A stretch of 38,065 nucleotides of DNA. Source: an uncultured Blautia sp. Its GTDB lineage: Bacteria; Bacillota; Clostridia; Lachnospirales; Lachnospiraceae. The stretch covers positions 1-38,065 of the forward strand of contig NZ_CALFLA010000039.1 of NCBI RefSeq assembly GCF_937880195.1, written 5' to 3'. Below are positions 14,716 to 23,856 of this stretch, in pieces; positions within the stretch are counted from its first letter, which is position 1; the number at the start of each line of letters is the position of its first letter. Below the pieces are notes generated by a model. It saw nothing but the letters and a program-made list of their open reading frames with translations. It was not told where the DNA came from and searched no databases. Both the position numbers and the translations under genes were made by a program.

Positions 14716-17292
14716 TTAAACGCCTAGCACATATTGAAGAACATACCTATTATTACGGTACGTAATGCCCTCTGAAGTTGTCTCACTTTTGGAATTATTA
14801 TCATGCCCTGTTAATCTATTATCACTTATATAAATATATTTTGTAGCAAACATTACCGAAGGCGTATGTGATAAGAAGAAACAATGACCTTGTCCACCAT
14901 GTTTAGCCACTTCATGCTTAGATACGAAAAATGAATGCCAATCTCCATTTTGAACACCGCGATTATAACCTCTAAATACTAAAACAATACCATGAGGTTG
15001 CTTCGATACGGTCTGTGAAAAATTAGCTGTTTGAGATGCATTAGGCCACATGGCGCTTCCGCTCCAGAGGATATTATTTTTGAATGTGTCTACACACCCA
15101 CCTGTTTGGAATCCGCTATTAGCAAGAACTTTATTGGTACCATAAAGATCAGGGGCTTTGATTTGTTTATTAGCTTCAATTATTGTTGATTTGATAGAAA
15201 GCTGACTGACGCTTTTGTCATCATTCATAGAAATATATATACCGTTATCTGTTAACCCGATAGATGATTCAAAGGTTTTTCCTGTTCCATCATCAAAACC
15301 AGGCCTATTTAGTAAAAGTATATTATAGTCCTCTACATAAATACATGCACCTGCTGACGATGGACTACAGATACGTACCTGTTGTTCACCAACAATTTCA
15401 GTAAATTCGGAACGCAATTCCAACGCCTGATATTCAGTATAATCGACAACTTCAATCGTCCCTTTATTATCGCATAACCCTATAATAGCATTAACGTTAT
15501 TCTTACCAAGATCAATTCTACTCGCACTAAACGAAGCTAATATAGTATTTCCATTTCTAATATCAACGCTGTCTGAATCGATTAGAACATTTTTACCCAA
15601 AGTACCTTTTGTATTATCACCTATAACCAGACCAGAATCATCAAAATTCATAAAATTTGTAATATTCTTGTCTAACATATCATAAGTTTCACAAGATGCA
15701 ATATACCATGTAACAGGTTTATCAGAAGTTGCGGCGGCACCCTCAATATACATATGTCCGCCATTGCTAAATGACCCAGACGCTCCGCATGTATAACGGT
15801 ATATGTATTCTGTAAATCTACCTGTACCAGCCCTTGAAGTTAACCATTCTATTTTATATCCTGTACCCATTGAATTCTCAGCTTGCTTAATACTATATCC
15901 AGTAGGTATTTTAGCAATAATTCTACGAATAAAGACAGCATTTGCACGACTATCAATCCTTTGAACCACACCCCCAAGTCCAGGGCTGGCAGTACCAATA
16001 GTCTTAACCATGATTTCATACACTGCTTCCTTATAAGGATTATCAGATGATTTCGCTTGTCGTGTAATCGACACATTGGTATTACTAGAATTGTTATATA
16101 CAGATAACCCATTCGTGTTTTGATTAAAAAAAACATCTCTATATAAAGACTTCCCATTAGTTAAAGAAGCTCCCGTCTGTCCTTGAGGACCTGTAGCTCC
16201 AGTCTGTCCCTGAGGTCCCTGCGGTCCTGTAGCGCCGGTTTGTCCCTTATCTCCATAAACACCAATGACTCTTTTTTTAGTATTTGTTGAGGAACCATTT
16301 GTATATGTTATACTCTCATAATTCCAAAGATATTTATTGGTTGCAGTTAATCTCGGAACAGTAGTAAGCCATGACGTAGGTTCTGTGCTATTCGATGCTG
16401 ATACCTGATAATATTCGGTTATGGATTTAATACCGTTTCCTATAGCCCCCGTCGGTCCTTGAGGACCTTGTGGTCCTGTAGCGCCAGTTGATCCCTTATC
16501 TCCATAAACGCCTATAATACAAGGATTGGTTTTTGAGATACTGCCATTTGTATATGTTATACTCTCATAATTCCAAAGATATTTTTTATTTGCCGAAATA
16601 GCTTGAACTGAAGTAGTCCAACCAGATGTAGACGTTGTAACTCCACTTCCACTAGCCGTGGCTAAATAGTAGTTTGTTATAGATTTAACACCATTGCCTG
16701 TGTTTCCCTGAGGTCCTTGAGGTCCCTGTGGTCCCGTAGCACCAGTTTGTCCTTGAGGACCGGTTTCACCTTTAATCTTAGTCCATGAGTATTTCTTATA
16801 ATCTGTAGAATCCGTTTGAATAAAATCCGTATACTGACCAATATACAATTTACCAACAGAATCGGTAGTCGAAAAACCGCTTGAACCATTTGCACTGTTT
16901 GCATAAGCAATATGTAAATATGACGTTTGACCATTTGATCCATTTTTTCCAGGAATCCCCTGGTCACCTTTAACCCCCTGAATTCCTTCAAATCTACACC
17001 ACGTATATTTGCTAGGGTCGGTTGAATCAGCTTGCGTAAAATCTACATAAGTACCAATATAAGTACTAGGTGTTTCAGTCATCTGCGAACTACTTGTCGG
17101 CTTTGACACGGAAGAATATTTAATATGAAAATAACTCGTTTTACCAGCGGCTCCCGTTGGACCTTGAGGACCAGTCGGCCCGGTAATACCTTGTTCGCCT
17201 TTTGGACCTTGAAGACCTTGTAATCCCTGAGGCCCTCGTGCACCATCATCAACTCGCGTAAGCGTTATAGTCGCCTTAACCCTCACTGCCAT
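14716..17292 (-). CDS. Collagen-like tail fibre / receptor-binding protein
   Basis: An 858-residue fibre. It has five Gly-X-Y blocks (first at residues 17-52, starting GARGPQGLQGLQGPKGEQG; the others before residue about 390), each followed by a small beta module. Module A (KTSYFHIKYS) and module B (TSYLHIAYANSA) occur once each; module C (KSIT-YY then KYLWNYESITYTNGS and IGVYGDKG) occurs twice. The C-terminal half is non-repetitive and ends in a likely knob (about 740-858) rich in Trp, His and aromatic residues (GQGHCFFLSHTPSVMFATKY). Collagen-like triplets probably trimerise the shaft, and the C-terminus probably touches the host receptor. The first two modules are nearly the same as in the neighbouring 374-residue protein. 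Confidence 0.75.
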   Translation of the reverse strand: MAVRVKATITLTRVDDGARGPQGLQGLQGPKGEQGITGPTGPQGPTGAAGKTSYFHIKYSSVSKPTSSSQMTETPSTYIGTYVDFTQADSTDPSKYTWCRFEGIQGVKGDQGIPGKNGSNGQTSYLHIAYANSANGSSGFSTTDSVGKLYIGQYTDFIQTDSTDYKKYSWTKIKGETGPQGQTGATGPQGPQGPQGNTGNGVKSITNYYLATASGSGVTTSTSGWTTSVQAISANKKYLWNYESITYTNGSISKTNPCIIGVYGDKGSTGATGPQGPQGPTGAIGNGIKSITEYYQVSASNSTEPTSWLTTVPRLTATNKYLWNYESITYTNGSSTNTKKRVIGVYGDKGQTGATGPQGPQGQTGATGPQGQTGASLTNGKSLYRDVFFNQNTNGLSVYNNSSNTNVSITRQAKSSDNPYKEAVYEIMVKTIGTASPGLGGVVQRIDSRANAVFIRRIIAKIPTGYSIKQAENSMGTGYKIEWLTSRAGTGRFTEYIYRYTCGASGSFSNGGHMYIEGAAATSDKPVTWYIASCETYDMLDKNITNFMNFDDSGLVIGDNTKGTLGKNVLIDSDSVDIRNGNTILASFSASRIDLGKNNVNAIIGLCDNKGTIEVVDYTEYQALELRSEFTEIVGEQQVRICSPSSAGACIYVEDYNILLLNRPGFDDGTGKTFESSIGLTDNGIYISMNDDKSVSQLSIKSTIIEANKQIKAPDLYGTNKVLANSGFQTGGCVDTFKNNILWSGSAMWPNASQTANFSQTVSKQPHGIVLVFRGYNRGVQNGDWHSFFVSKHEVAKHGGQGHCFFLSHTPSVMFATKYIYISDNRLTGHDNNSKSETTSEGITYRNNRYVLQYVLGV

Positions 17293-17306
17293 TTGAAATC
17301 ACTCCT

Positions 17307-18431
17307 CTAATCCTCTAACTGAGCTGTATAATTTGCATTATTGGTAACGTCTCCCGGATTGATTGTGAGTGTAGATCCAGTAGCCACGGCAACAGATTCG
17401 CCAGTTTTATACCATTTAATAGTCCCAAGAGTGGCCAAAGCAGAACCAGTAACTTCAGTGCCACCTTTATACACATGAGCGCTTAAGGTCGTTGCAATAA
17501 CAGTATTCTTAAATATATTTCCGTTACTGGAAATAATGATCATACTCAAAGCATCAGCACCTGGATTACCCTGATTACCCTGAGGTCCCTGCGCGCCTGT
17601 CTCTCCTTTGATTTTTGTCCATGAGTATTTTTTATAATCAGTTGAATCGGCGCTGGTGAAATCAGTATACTGACCAATATATAGTTTACCGTTTGAGTCT
17701 GTCGTAGAAAAGCCGCTAGAACCATCTGCGCTGTTTGCATAAGCAATATGTAAATATGAAGTTTTACCATTAACTCCATTTACACCTTGAATCCCCTGAT
17801 CGCCTTTTGCGCCCTGCGCGCCAACAAATCTACTCCATGTGTATTTAGATGGATCTGTACTATCTTCCTGAATAAAGTCAACATACGTTCCAATATAAGT
17901 AGATGGAGTTTCTGTCATTTGAGACGGTGATGTCGGTTTCGCGACCGTAGAATACTTAATATGAAAATAAGATGTTTTACCATTCGATCCTGCCTGACCA
18001 GATGGTCCCGCAACACCCTGTTCACCTTTTGGGCCCTGAATACCTTGAAGTCCCTGTTCACCTTTTGGGCCCTGAATACCTTTAAACGCGATAGAAAAGC
18101 TAAATACTTTTGATATAACAATATCACCAATTTTAACAGGAATAATTACACTTCCATTTCTTGTCAAAGCACTGGTGGCCGTGATTGTCAGTGTTGGTGA
18201 TGGACTTTTACCATCGGAAACTATGCTCAAACCTGCCGGGGCCGAAATATCATCGACAGTACATGGTACAATCTCGCTTCCGCACAACGCTTGTACTACG
18301 GACGTGACTGTCTGAGTAGATGATACACTATCAGTGTCTCCTTGAAAGGTAAAAGAGTCGCAAGATAAGCTAACGGAATATCCATCTGTTAAATCCATTA
18401 AAGTAATCTGGTTGCTAGTTTTTATTGCCAT
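17307..18431 (-). CDS. Collagen-like tail/baseplate protein with Ig-like end domain
   Basis: A 374-residue protein with three parts. An N-terminal beta domain (about 1-118) has Ser/Thr-rich strands. Three collagen-like Gly-X-Y blocks (first at about 120-150, GIQGPKGEQGLQGIQGPKGE) alternate with modules A and B. A C-terminal Ig-like domain (about 300-374) holds ISSNGNIFKNTVIATTLSAH. That last domain resembles ones on upper baseplate proteins of Firmicutes siphophages and reappears at the end of the 562-residue neighbour. Likely a structural fibre or linker between the baseplate and the 858-residue fibre. Its ribosome binding site (AGGAAGGA) has a slightly long spacer. Confidence 0.7.
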   Translation of the reverse strand: MAIKTSNQITLMDLTDGYSVSLSCDSFTFQGDTDSVSSTQTVTSVVQALCGSEIVPCTVDDISAPAGLSIVSDGKSPSPTLTITATSALTRNGSVIIPVKIGDIVISKVFSFSIAFKGIQGPKGEQGLQGIQGPKGEQGVAGPSGQAGSNGKTSYFHIKYSTVAKPTSPSQMTETPSTYIGTYVDFIQEDSTDPSKYTWSRFVGAQGAKGDQGIQGVNGVNGKTSYLHIAYANSADGSSGFSTTDSNGKLYIGQYTDFTSADSTDYKKYSWTKIKGETGAQGPQGNQGNPGADALSMIIISSNGNIFKNTVIATTLSAHVYKGGTEVTGSALATLGTIKWYKTGESVAVATGSTLTINPGDVTNNANYTAQLED

Positions 18432-18448
18432 AGATTAGATCATCCTTC

Positions 18449-20137
18449 CTAATGTATTATAGAACAGTTGAATGTTGTCTGTGTATTTACATCCTCCGTT
18501 GTTAATGTCATAATAAAGCCGTTATCGCTCAGACGATTGTCTTTCGGATCAATCAGTGTAAAAACATCTTCACCAAATCTTTTTTGTTCCCACTCGATTG
18601 CTGCTTGATCTCCAAATTTAGCATACATCTGCTTTGATGACGTTATCATTTCATTCCCAACAATAATCGTTACAGTAAGTGTCGTGGCTAACTTACTATT
18701 TTTAAATAAATTTCCATTGCTGCTTAAAACGTGAAGAACTACTGCGTCTTGTCCATTTTGACCAGAAGCCCCCTGTTCACCTTGAGCCCCAGTATTTCCG
18801 GTTATACAAACTCCGTCCGATGATGGAAGATACTCGCCATTTCCATTACCATATACAACTTTGGTGCGTCTCCAAATAAACGTACCTTCAGTCCATACCG
18901 GTTGTGATGAAGACCATTCTCCCCCGACTAAAACAGTAGGGCTCGTTGATTGATAAAATTGTTCTTCTTGAGATTTAATTGATTCGTTAATCGATTCTTC
19001 GATATCCTTACCACTGGAACTAAATATAATACTTTTTGCAGATATTTCTAAACGATAGTTTCCATTTTCATCGCGATAGTATTTAAAAAAGTTTTTTGAA
19101 TCACCAATATTCATTTGGCCTTCTTTGTCAAGATAAATACCACGCGTTGAGTCATGAACCGATTCTTTAACTCCAGAATATATCGAAGTTTTGGTCATAT
19201 TAAAGCCACCGATGGTAGCGTCGAATGCGACTAAATCGTCGACAGATATTTTTGTAGCAGTTATGGACTTAGCGGTAATAACGCTACCATCAAGACTGTT
19301 ATACTCGGTTTGTTGAGATTCGATTGTTTCTCCGCTTACGTTAAGCTTATAATACAAACCATCGGAGCCTTTTACTACAAGCTTATCTGCCTTAATTGTA
19401 TTACCTTCAATCAAATCGCCTTTAATCGTAACGCCAACTAATTCGCCAGTTATATGTCCTTCACCCACAACTAGATCTTTGATGATACCAGAATCGGTAA
19501 ATAGTTTCTCTATTGCGGCCATATTAATATTGGCAAAATCAATATTCGCATACTTAATATCGGCATCTTCTGCTGATAACTTTTCAGTATCAAGTTTTTT
19601 AATATCAGCATCTATCGCTGTAAACTTGTCCGTTGATAGATCTTTAAAATCACCATAATCCGCTTTTAGATTATGAATATCTGCATTAGTCGCATTAAGA
19701 TTTTCTATCGTTGCGAATTTAATATCTGCGATACTGGCGTCGAGTTTATCTGTTTTTAACTTCTCAATATCAGCTTCAGTAGCTGTTAATTTTCCAGTTA
19801 TTTCAACATTAGAAGCATTTAACTCACCTATCGTAGCTTCGTTTGCTACGACTTTATCTTTAACAACGATTAATTCTACTTCAGAAGCTGATGGCGATGT
19901 GGTGCTTCCTGTTACCGTAGCTGTGTGATTTTTTATAGATACTATAACTCTATCTCCGCTTTTTACAGATATGGTTGACGTAATTGGTGTAAGCGTTGAC
20001 GAACCGTCAATTTTAACATAGTTGGTATTCCCTTGAGTAACTATAGTACCAAGAAGTTCTGTGTTACCATTATTTTTATCAGGCTTATCGTTTGCCAACT
20101 TAACAAATTCGGATATTAATTCGTTCGATAAAACCAT
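18449..20137 (-). CDS. Phage tail/baseplate protein with repeated rod and Ig-like C-terminus
   Basis: A 562-residue protein. Residues about 25-85 look like a small OB-type beta barrel. Residues about 95-235 are made of short repeats of the form A-D-I-x-x-L-x-T-x-K-L (NASNVEITGKLTATEADIEK, then LDTEKLSAEDADIKYANIDF), likely a beta-helix or coiled rod. A central beta domain follows, then one short collagen-like block (GNTGAQGEQGASGQNGQ, about 455-472) and a C-terminal Ig-like domain with SSNGNLFKNSKLATTLTV. It fits the tail-tip lysin/fibre connector position immediately after the hub protein. No catalytic motif is visible. Confidence 0.68.
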   Translation of the reverse strand: MVLSNELISEFVKLANDKPDKNNGNTELLGTIVTQGNTNYVKIDGSSTLTPITSTISVKSGDRVIVSIKNHTATVTGSTTSPSASEVELIVVKDKVVANEATIGELNASNVEITGKLTATEADIEKLKTDKLDASIADIKFATIENLNATNADIHNLKADYGDFKDLSTDKFTAIDADIKKLDTEKLSAEDADIKYANIDFANINMAAIEKLFTDSGIIKDLVVGEGHITGELVGVTIKGDLIEGNTIKADKLVVKGSDGLYYKLNVSGETIESQQTEYNSLDGSVITAKSITATKISVDDLVAFDATIGGFNMTKTSIYSGVKESVHDSTRGIYLDKEGQMNIGDSKNFFKYYRDENGNYRLEISAKSIIFSSSGKDIEESINESIKSQEEQFYQSTSPTVLVGGEWSSSQPVWTEGTFIWRRTKVVYGNGNGEYLPSSDGVCITGNTGAQGEQGASGQNGQDAVVLHVLSSNGNLFKNSKLATTLTVTIIVGNEMITSSKQMYAKFGDQAAIEWEQKRFGEDVFTLIDPKDNRLSDNGFIMTLTTEDVNTQTTFNCSIIH

Positions 20138-20143
20138 TTTGAA

Positions 20144-21202
20144 TCACCCCCATAGATTAGCAGTGAATACCGCTTTTTCAGTAACGGAGCAACCCGCAGA
20201 ACAATTTATTTGTTGACTTATAACTCTAGCTTTTACATCAATAAGATTAGCCCTCTTATAATTTAATCGCACGCAGTTTCCGATATGTATAGGGTAATAT
20301 CCGTGAGTATAACTAACCGTACATTGTAACTCAGATAAACTTTTCAATGATGTATTTGCATATTCATCAATTTGAGCTTGTGTCGGCACACCTGGAAAAC
20401 TAGGATTTGTTATTCTCTTTAAAATGTTTCGACCTCTTTTTACTGTTGAAGTCAAACTATTCGGATCATCGTTTACTACTCGGCTAAACAAATGATTTAC
20501 ACCGTCAGAATATATAACTTCTATTATATTAGGTATTCCAAACAGATCTTTATCTATAGTGATAGAAGGCTGAAGAATAGAACTATTGTCATCAGAAAAT
20601 GTATAAATAGGTTGAAGTGAACTCAGTTCCTGTTTTGGAGCAAATAAAATACGCCCAACCTCATCTAAATCCAAATAGTATCTGGCATTAGAAATGAGAT
20701 CAGACGTATATGATAACCATGTATCATCCGTATTCGCTATGAAATCTGAATGTTGTAATTCTTCGCATTTGGGTTTAACAACGGGCGCACGAGCTTGTTC
20801 CCTAATGATATAGTACGCAGTGTCCATTATGTTTTCATTTTTAGGAACATAATATCCTAAAGGTGGTGGATTCTCTTTTAATTCTAATAAAGGACTATAC
20901 GCATCAACGCTAACGCTATCTATTCGCCCATCGAAAGTAGTAGACGGTGTTTGCACAAGAAATGTACCCAATACGATTTTGTATTTTACTCCATTTTGAA
21001 TTGCTATTAAATAAATTCGTATATAGCATTCTTCTATAGTCCCTGTTAAATCAAATGTAGCCGAAGCCAACGTTTCTTTTGATGAATCCCATGTTATAGA
21101 ACTGGATTTTATGGTCTTAATGATTTCTTTATCTCTCCATGTATTCGGATCAACTATATAGTATTCGAAAGTTTGTGTCATTGATTCAGTCCAATCGATC
21201 AT
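20144..21202 (-). CDS. Baseplate hub / tail-tip protein (Gp37-like, gp27-type fold)
   Basis: A 352-residue protein located immediately after the distal tail protein, the usual place of the siphophage hub (N-terminal Tal domain). The beta-rich N-terminus (TFEYYIVDPNTWRDKEIIKT, then SSITWDSSKETLASATFDLT) and the NIIEVIYSDG to VKRGRNILKRITNPSFPG stretch are the kind of segments seen in hub proteins of Clostridia phages. No lytic domain is attached. I take the ATG at 21202, seven to eight bases after GGAGG; a TTG 18 bases upstream overlaps the previous gene and lies before that ribosome binding site. The preceding gene's last codons encode the ribosome binding site. Confidence 0.72.
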   Translation of the reverse strand: MIDWTESMTQTFEYYIVDPNTWRDKEIIKTIKSSSITWDSSKETLASATFDLTGTIEECYIRIYLIAIQNGVKYKIVLGTFLVQTPSTTFDGRIDSVSVDAYSPLLELKENPPPLGYYVPKNENIMDTAYYIIREQARAPVVKPKCEELQHSDFIANTDDTWLSYTSDLISNARYYLDLDEVGRILFAPKQELSSLQPIYTFSDDNSSILQPSITIDKDLFGIPNIIEVIYSDGVNHLFSRVVNDDPNSLTSTVKRGRNILKRITNPSFPGVPTQAQIDEYANTSLKSLSELQCTVSYTHGYYPIHIGNCVRLNYKRANLIDVKARVISQQINCSAGCSVTEKAVFTANLWG

Positions 21203-21203
21203 G

Positions 21204-23852
21204 CTATTTTCCTCCGTCAACTCTAGTTATATCCAATGTAACTGGGATTGTCAGTTTATCGTGTTTTTGGTTAAAAGAAACCGAAATATTAGCCCAGTAT
21301 CCGCTTCCTGAAGGCTCTCTGACATAGCAATCGCCCATCCATATTGCTAGTCGTCTAAGTGCATATAATGTTTCCTCATCATCTTTTGGTACATCCGTGT
21401 TCCATGTAGCTTTTTCCCCACGCTGAGTGCCATAGTATGATACAGGATGATTTCTACCAACATATTCGACGAATTCAACGTCATTGTCGTTTGAATTAGA
21501 AACATCTATATTATAAGGAAGCTTTAGTAATGAACCAGACCATGGCGGTGTTTCAACTGCATTTTCATTACCATTGTCGAAATTACTCCAATGTTCATCC
21601 CATTGAATAATTATGGAAGAACAATCTATTGGCTCTGCTGGTAAATCATAAAAACTTACTGCGCCAGTAGTTTTCGATATTGCAACAATTCGATAACGCA
21701 CATAGTCAAGCGCTGGATGCGGATCAGTTGTAGCAATCGCAGCTTCGTTATTTAGTCCTGTAGCTATTTCAGTGAACGTACCATCAAATTCTCGCCTATA
21801 TACAGATAGCGTTAAATCGGAAATTAATTTGTCTGGCTCTTCTACACGATAATAAAAGATACTGACTCCTGACGAATCCTTTCCTACTAAAACTTGTTCG
21901 GAATCATCAAACAAATATACATCCGTGATGGTTTTAAGAACTGACGATGTCTTCGTATACGTTTCGTCACTCTTTGTCACTGAATAAAATGTACATATAG
22001 TGTCTCCAGAATCGGACGATTCTACGATACAATAATAGCCAATATTTCCATTTTGACTTCTATAAAGAAAAACGTCTTCATTAGTCGTTGTCTTTATCGG
22101 AATTATATTGGTAATTTTTTCCGTTGTCGGAATAAAATTGTTTTCCTCATTGGTAACTTTGTAGAAAGTGTCTATATACTCATAACAATACGGATATATA
22201 GTCGCTGTGTATGTATCAAAATCAAATGTTATTTCAGCATTCGGCGAATATGATTGCTCCGTCCAAGCTACAGAAAACGTCTTGCTATCTTCTGCGGTCA
22301 GACCAGAATCCATAGAAACCACACAAGAAAGCGTGTATTCTTTATTATTTTCCAGGTCAATATCCCCTGCTGATAAAGTTAATGATATCGCAGACTGTGT
22401 ATCTAAATATTTTTCATAAACTACGTCGCCCTCATTGATTATCGTTTGATTACCAATATAATCCGTAGTTTCATATACCGAGTTAGAGACAATGCTAATA
22501 TAATAGCTAACAGGTTTCTGTGTATTTGGACCAGCTAAAGCAGTAATTTTGAATGGGTATGATTCAATTATACTAACTTCCTGTTCATCAGTTCCTATTA
22601 ACTGGACAGTTAAGGTCGGTGGAGCGTAAATATCGACGGTTCTAAGAATTGACCAATCGCCAAATTCTTTAGTTATACCAGATGTTCTCACACGCCATTT
22701 TATTACAGCACCTTCTTTGTATGTTGATGTATCTACAATGTACTTGCTAGTCTTATCCTTTTCGTCTTCATCTTCCGTATTCTTTATGTTATGAACTACC
22801 GGATTTTGATTATTAATCGTTATTTCTAATTCAGCATATGTCTGACTAGAATTATCTTGACTATTATGTACCCAATATAAAGTCAACGGCTCGCCAACCA
22901 TTGCAGTAGTCGTGGATGACCATGTGGTTGGGGCCGCTGGCTTTTTACCAAGTATTAAAGATTTAATTGGCGTCCATGATGATTTTCCTTGGGAATTAGA
23001 AGAACATACTCTAAAGAAATATTCTTTGCCAGTTTCTAAACCGGTTACTTCTGCATGTGTTGCAAGAATCGTTGTTTTTTCGATAGTTATAGAGTTTACG
23101 GAATTGGAGCTATCGAAGTAGTCAACCTTATCTGTATACTGAACAATATAACTTTCAGCACCAACAGCACTTCTCCAACTAAGATATATAGATGTTTTAG
23201 ACAACGCTTTTATTGACGTTATAAAGCCAGGCGATGCCGGTATCGTATCAACATTAGTCGAGTATTCTGACCAATCACTATATACTCTTTTTGTTTTAGA
23301 ATACAGTCTACATCTGGCTCTATACTTTGCTCCGGCATTAATATTTCTTGAAAAAACAGATGACCGATTTGAAATAGATAATAAGCCTGTTGTTTGAATA
23401 CGCTTTTCGTTTGATATGATTTCGAACTGTGCGTGTGTGGCAAGAGTGTTTGCGTTATCTATTCGTACGGTCATCCTAAGATTTTCAATAGTTATACTTG
23501 GAGCTGATGGCGCATCTAAAAAGAATGTGTCTTTAAATTTATATACTTTAGCAGTACTCCAAGACGCACTCCAATATTTCTTTTCCTTATTTCCATTCCC
23601 TACTTTTTTAGTCTTAGAAACAGGAAGAATCTGAACTTTAACACTTTTGGCATTTGAAGGAGCGTTGTAAGTACTCTGCTTATATTTTTCATCATTGTCT
23701 TGTCCAACAAACCATACACCATTACCTGTCTCATAATACCATCTAACAGTGTAATGATCAGTATACTTTTTACTCCAAGTCCAACTAACAAATAAAGTTC
23801 TATCAGTTCCATTTTGAAGTCCAAAGGTTTTTATACGAACTCGTGCAGCCAT
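21204..23852 (-). CDS. Fibronectin-type distal tail protein
   Basis: An 882-residue protein following the tape measure gene, which places it as the distal tail protein capping the tube and linking it to the hub. The N-terminal 200 residues are two Trp-rich beta domains. At about 209-300 there is a clear fibronectin type III domain (PASPGFITSIKALSKTSIYL, then TGLETGKEYFFRVCSSNSQG), with further similar domains up to about 500. The C-terminal 130 residues (LPYNIDVS, GRNHPVSYYGTQRGE, DEETLYALRRLAIWMGDCYV, PVTLDITRVDGGK) form the tail-specific domain. Its final codons hold the ribosome binding site of the next gene. Function is inferred from order and domains. Confidence 0.75.
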   Translation of the reverse strand: MAARVRIKTFGLQNGTDRTLFVSWTWSKKYTDHYTVRWYYETGNGVWFVGQDNDEKYKQSTYNAPSNAKSVKVQILPVSKTKKVGNGNKEKKYWSASWSTAKVYKFKDTFFLDAPSAPSITIENLRMTVRIDNANTLATHAQFEIISNEKRIQTTGLLSISNRSSVFSRNINAGAKYRARCRLYSKTKRVYSDWSEYSTNVDTIPASPGFITSIKALSKTSIYLSWRSAVGAESYIVQYTDKVDYFDSSNSVNSITIEKTTILATHAEVTGLETGKEYFFRVCSSNSQGKSSWTPIKSLILGKKPAAPTTWSSTTTAMVGEPLTLYWVHNSQDNSSQTYAELEITINNQNPVVHNIKNTEDEDEKDKTSKYIVDTSTYKEGAVIKWRVRTSGITKEFGDWSILRTVDIYAPPTLTVQLIGTDEQEVSIIESYPFKITALAGPNTQKPVSYYISIVSNSVYETTDYIGNQTIINEGDVVYEKYLDTQSAISLTLSAGDIDLENNKEYTLSCVVSMDSGLTAEDSKTFSVAWTEQSYSPNAEITFDFDTYTATIYPYCYEYIDTFYKVTNEENNFIPTTEKITNIIPIKTTTNEDVFLYRSQNGNIGYYCIVESSDSGDTICTFYSVTKSDETYTKTSSVLKTITDVYLFDDSEQVLVGKDSSGVSIFYYRVEEPDKLISDLTLSVYRREFDGTFTEIATGLNNEAAIATTDPHPALDYVRYRIVAISKTTGAVSFYDLPAEPIDCSSIIIQWDEHWSNFDNGNENAVETPPWSGSLLKLPYNIDVSNSNDNDVEFVEYVGRNHPVSYYGTQRGEKATWNTDVPKDDEETLYALRRLAIWMGDCYVREPSGSGYWANISVSFNQKHDKLTIPVTLDITRVDGGK

Positions 23853-23856
23853 GTAC

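Noticed and set aside
14716..17292. Host surface collagen-like protein
   Set aside because: No signal peptide or wall anchor is present, and the gene lies inside a continuous phage tail operon with phage-type modules.
14716..18431. Diversity-generating retroelement at the fibre genes
   Set aside because: No reverse transcriptase gene or template/variable repeat pair is visible in this window; the repeats here are modular protein repeats.
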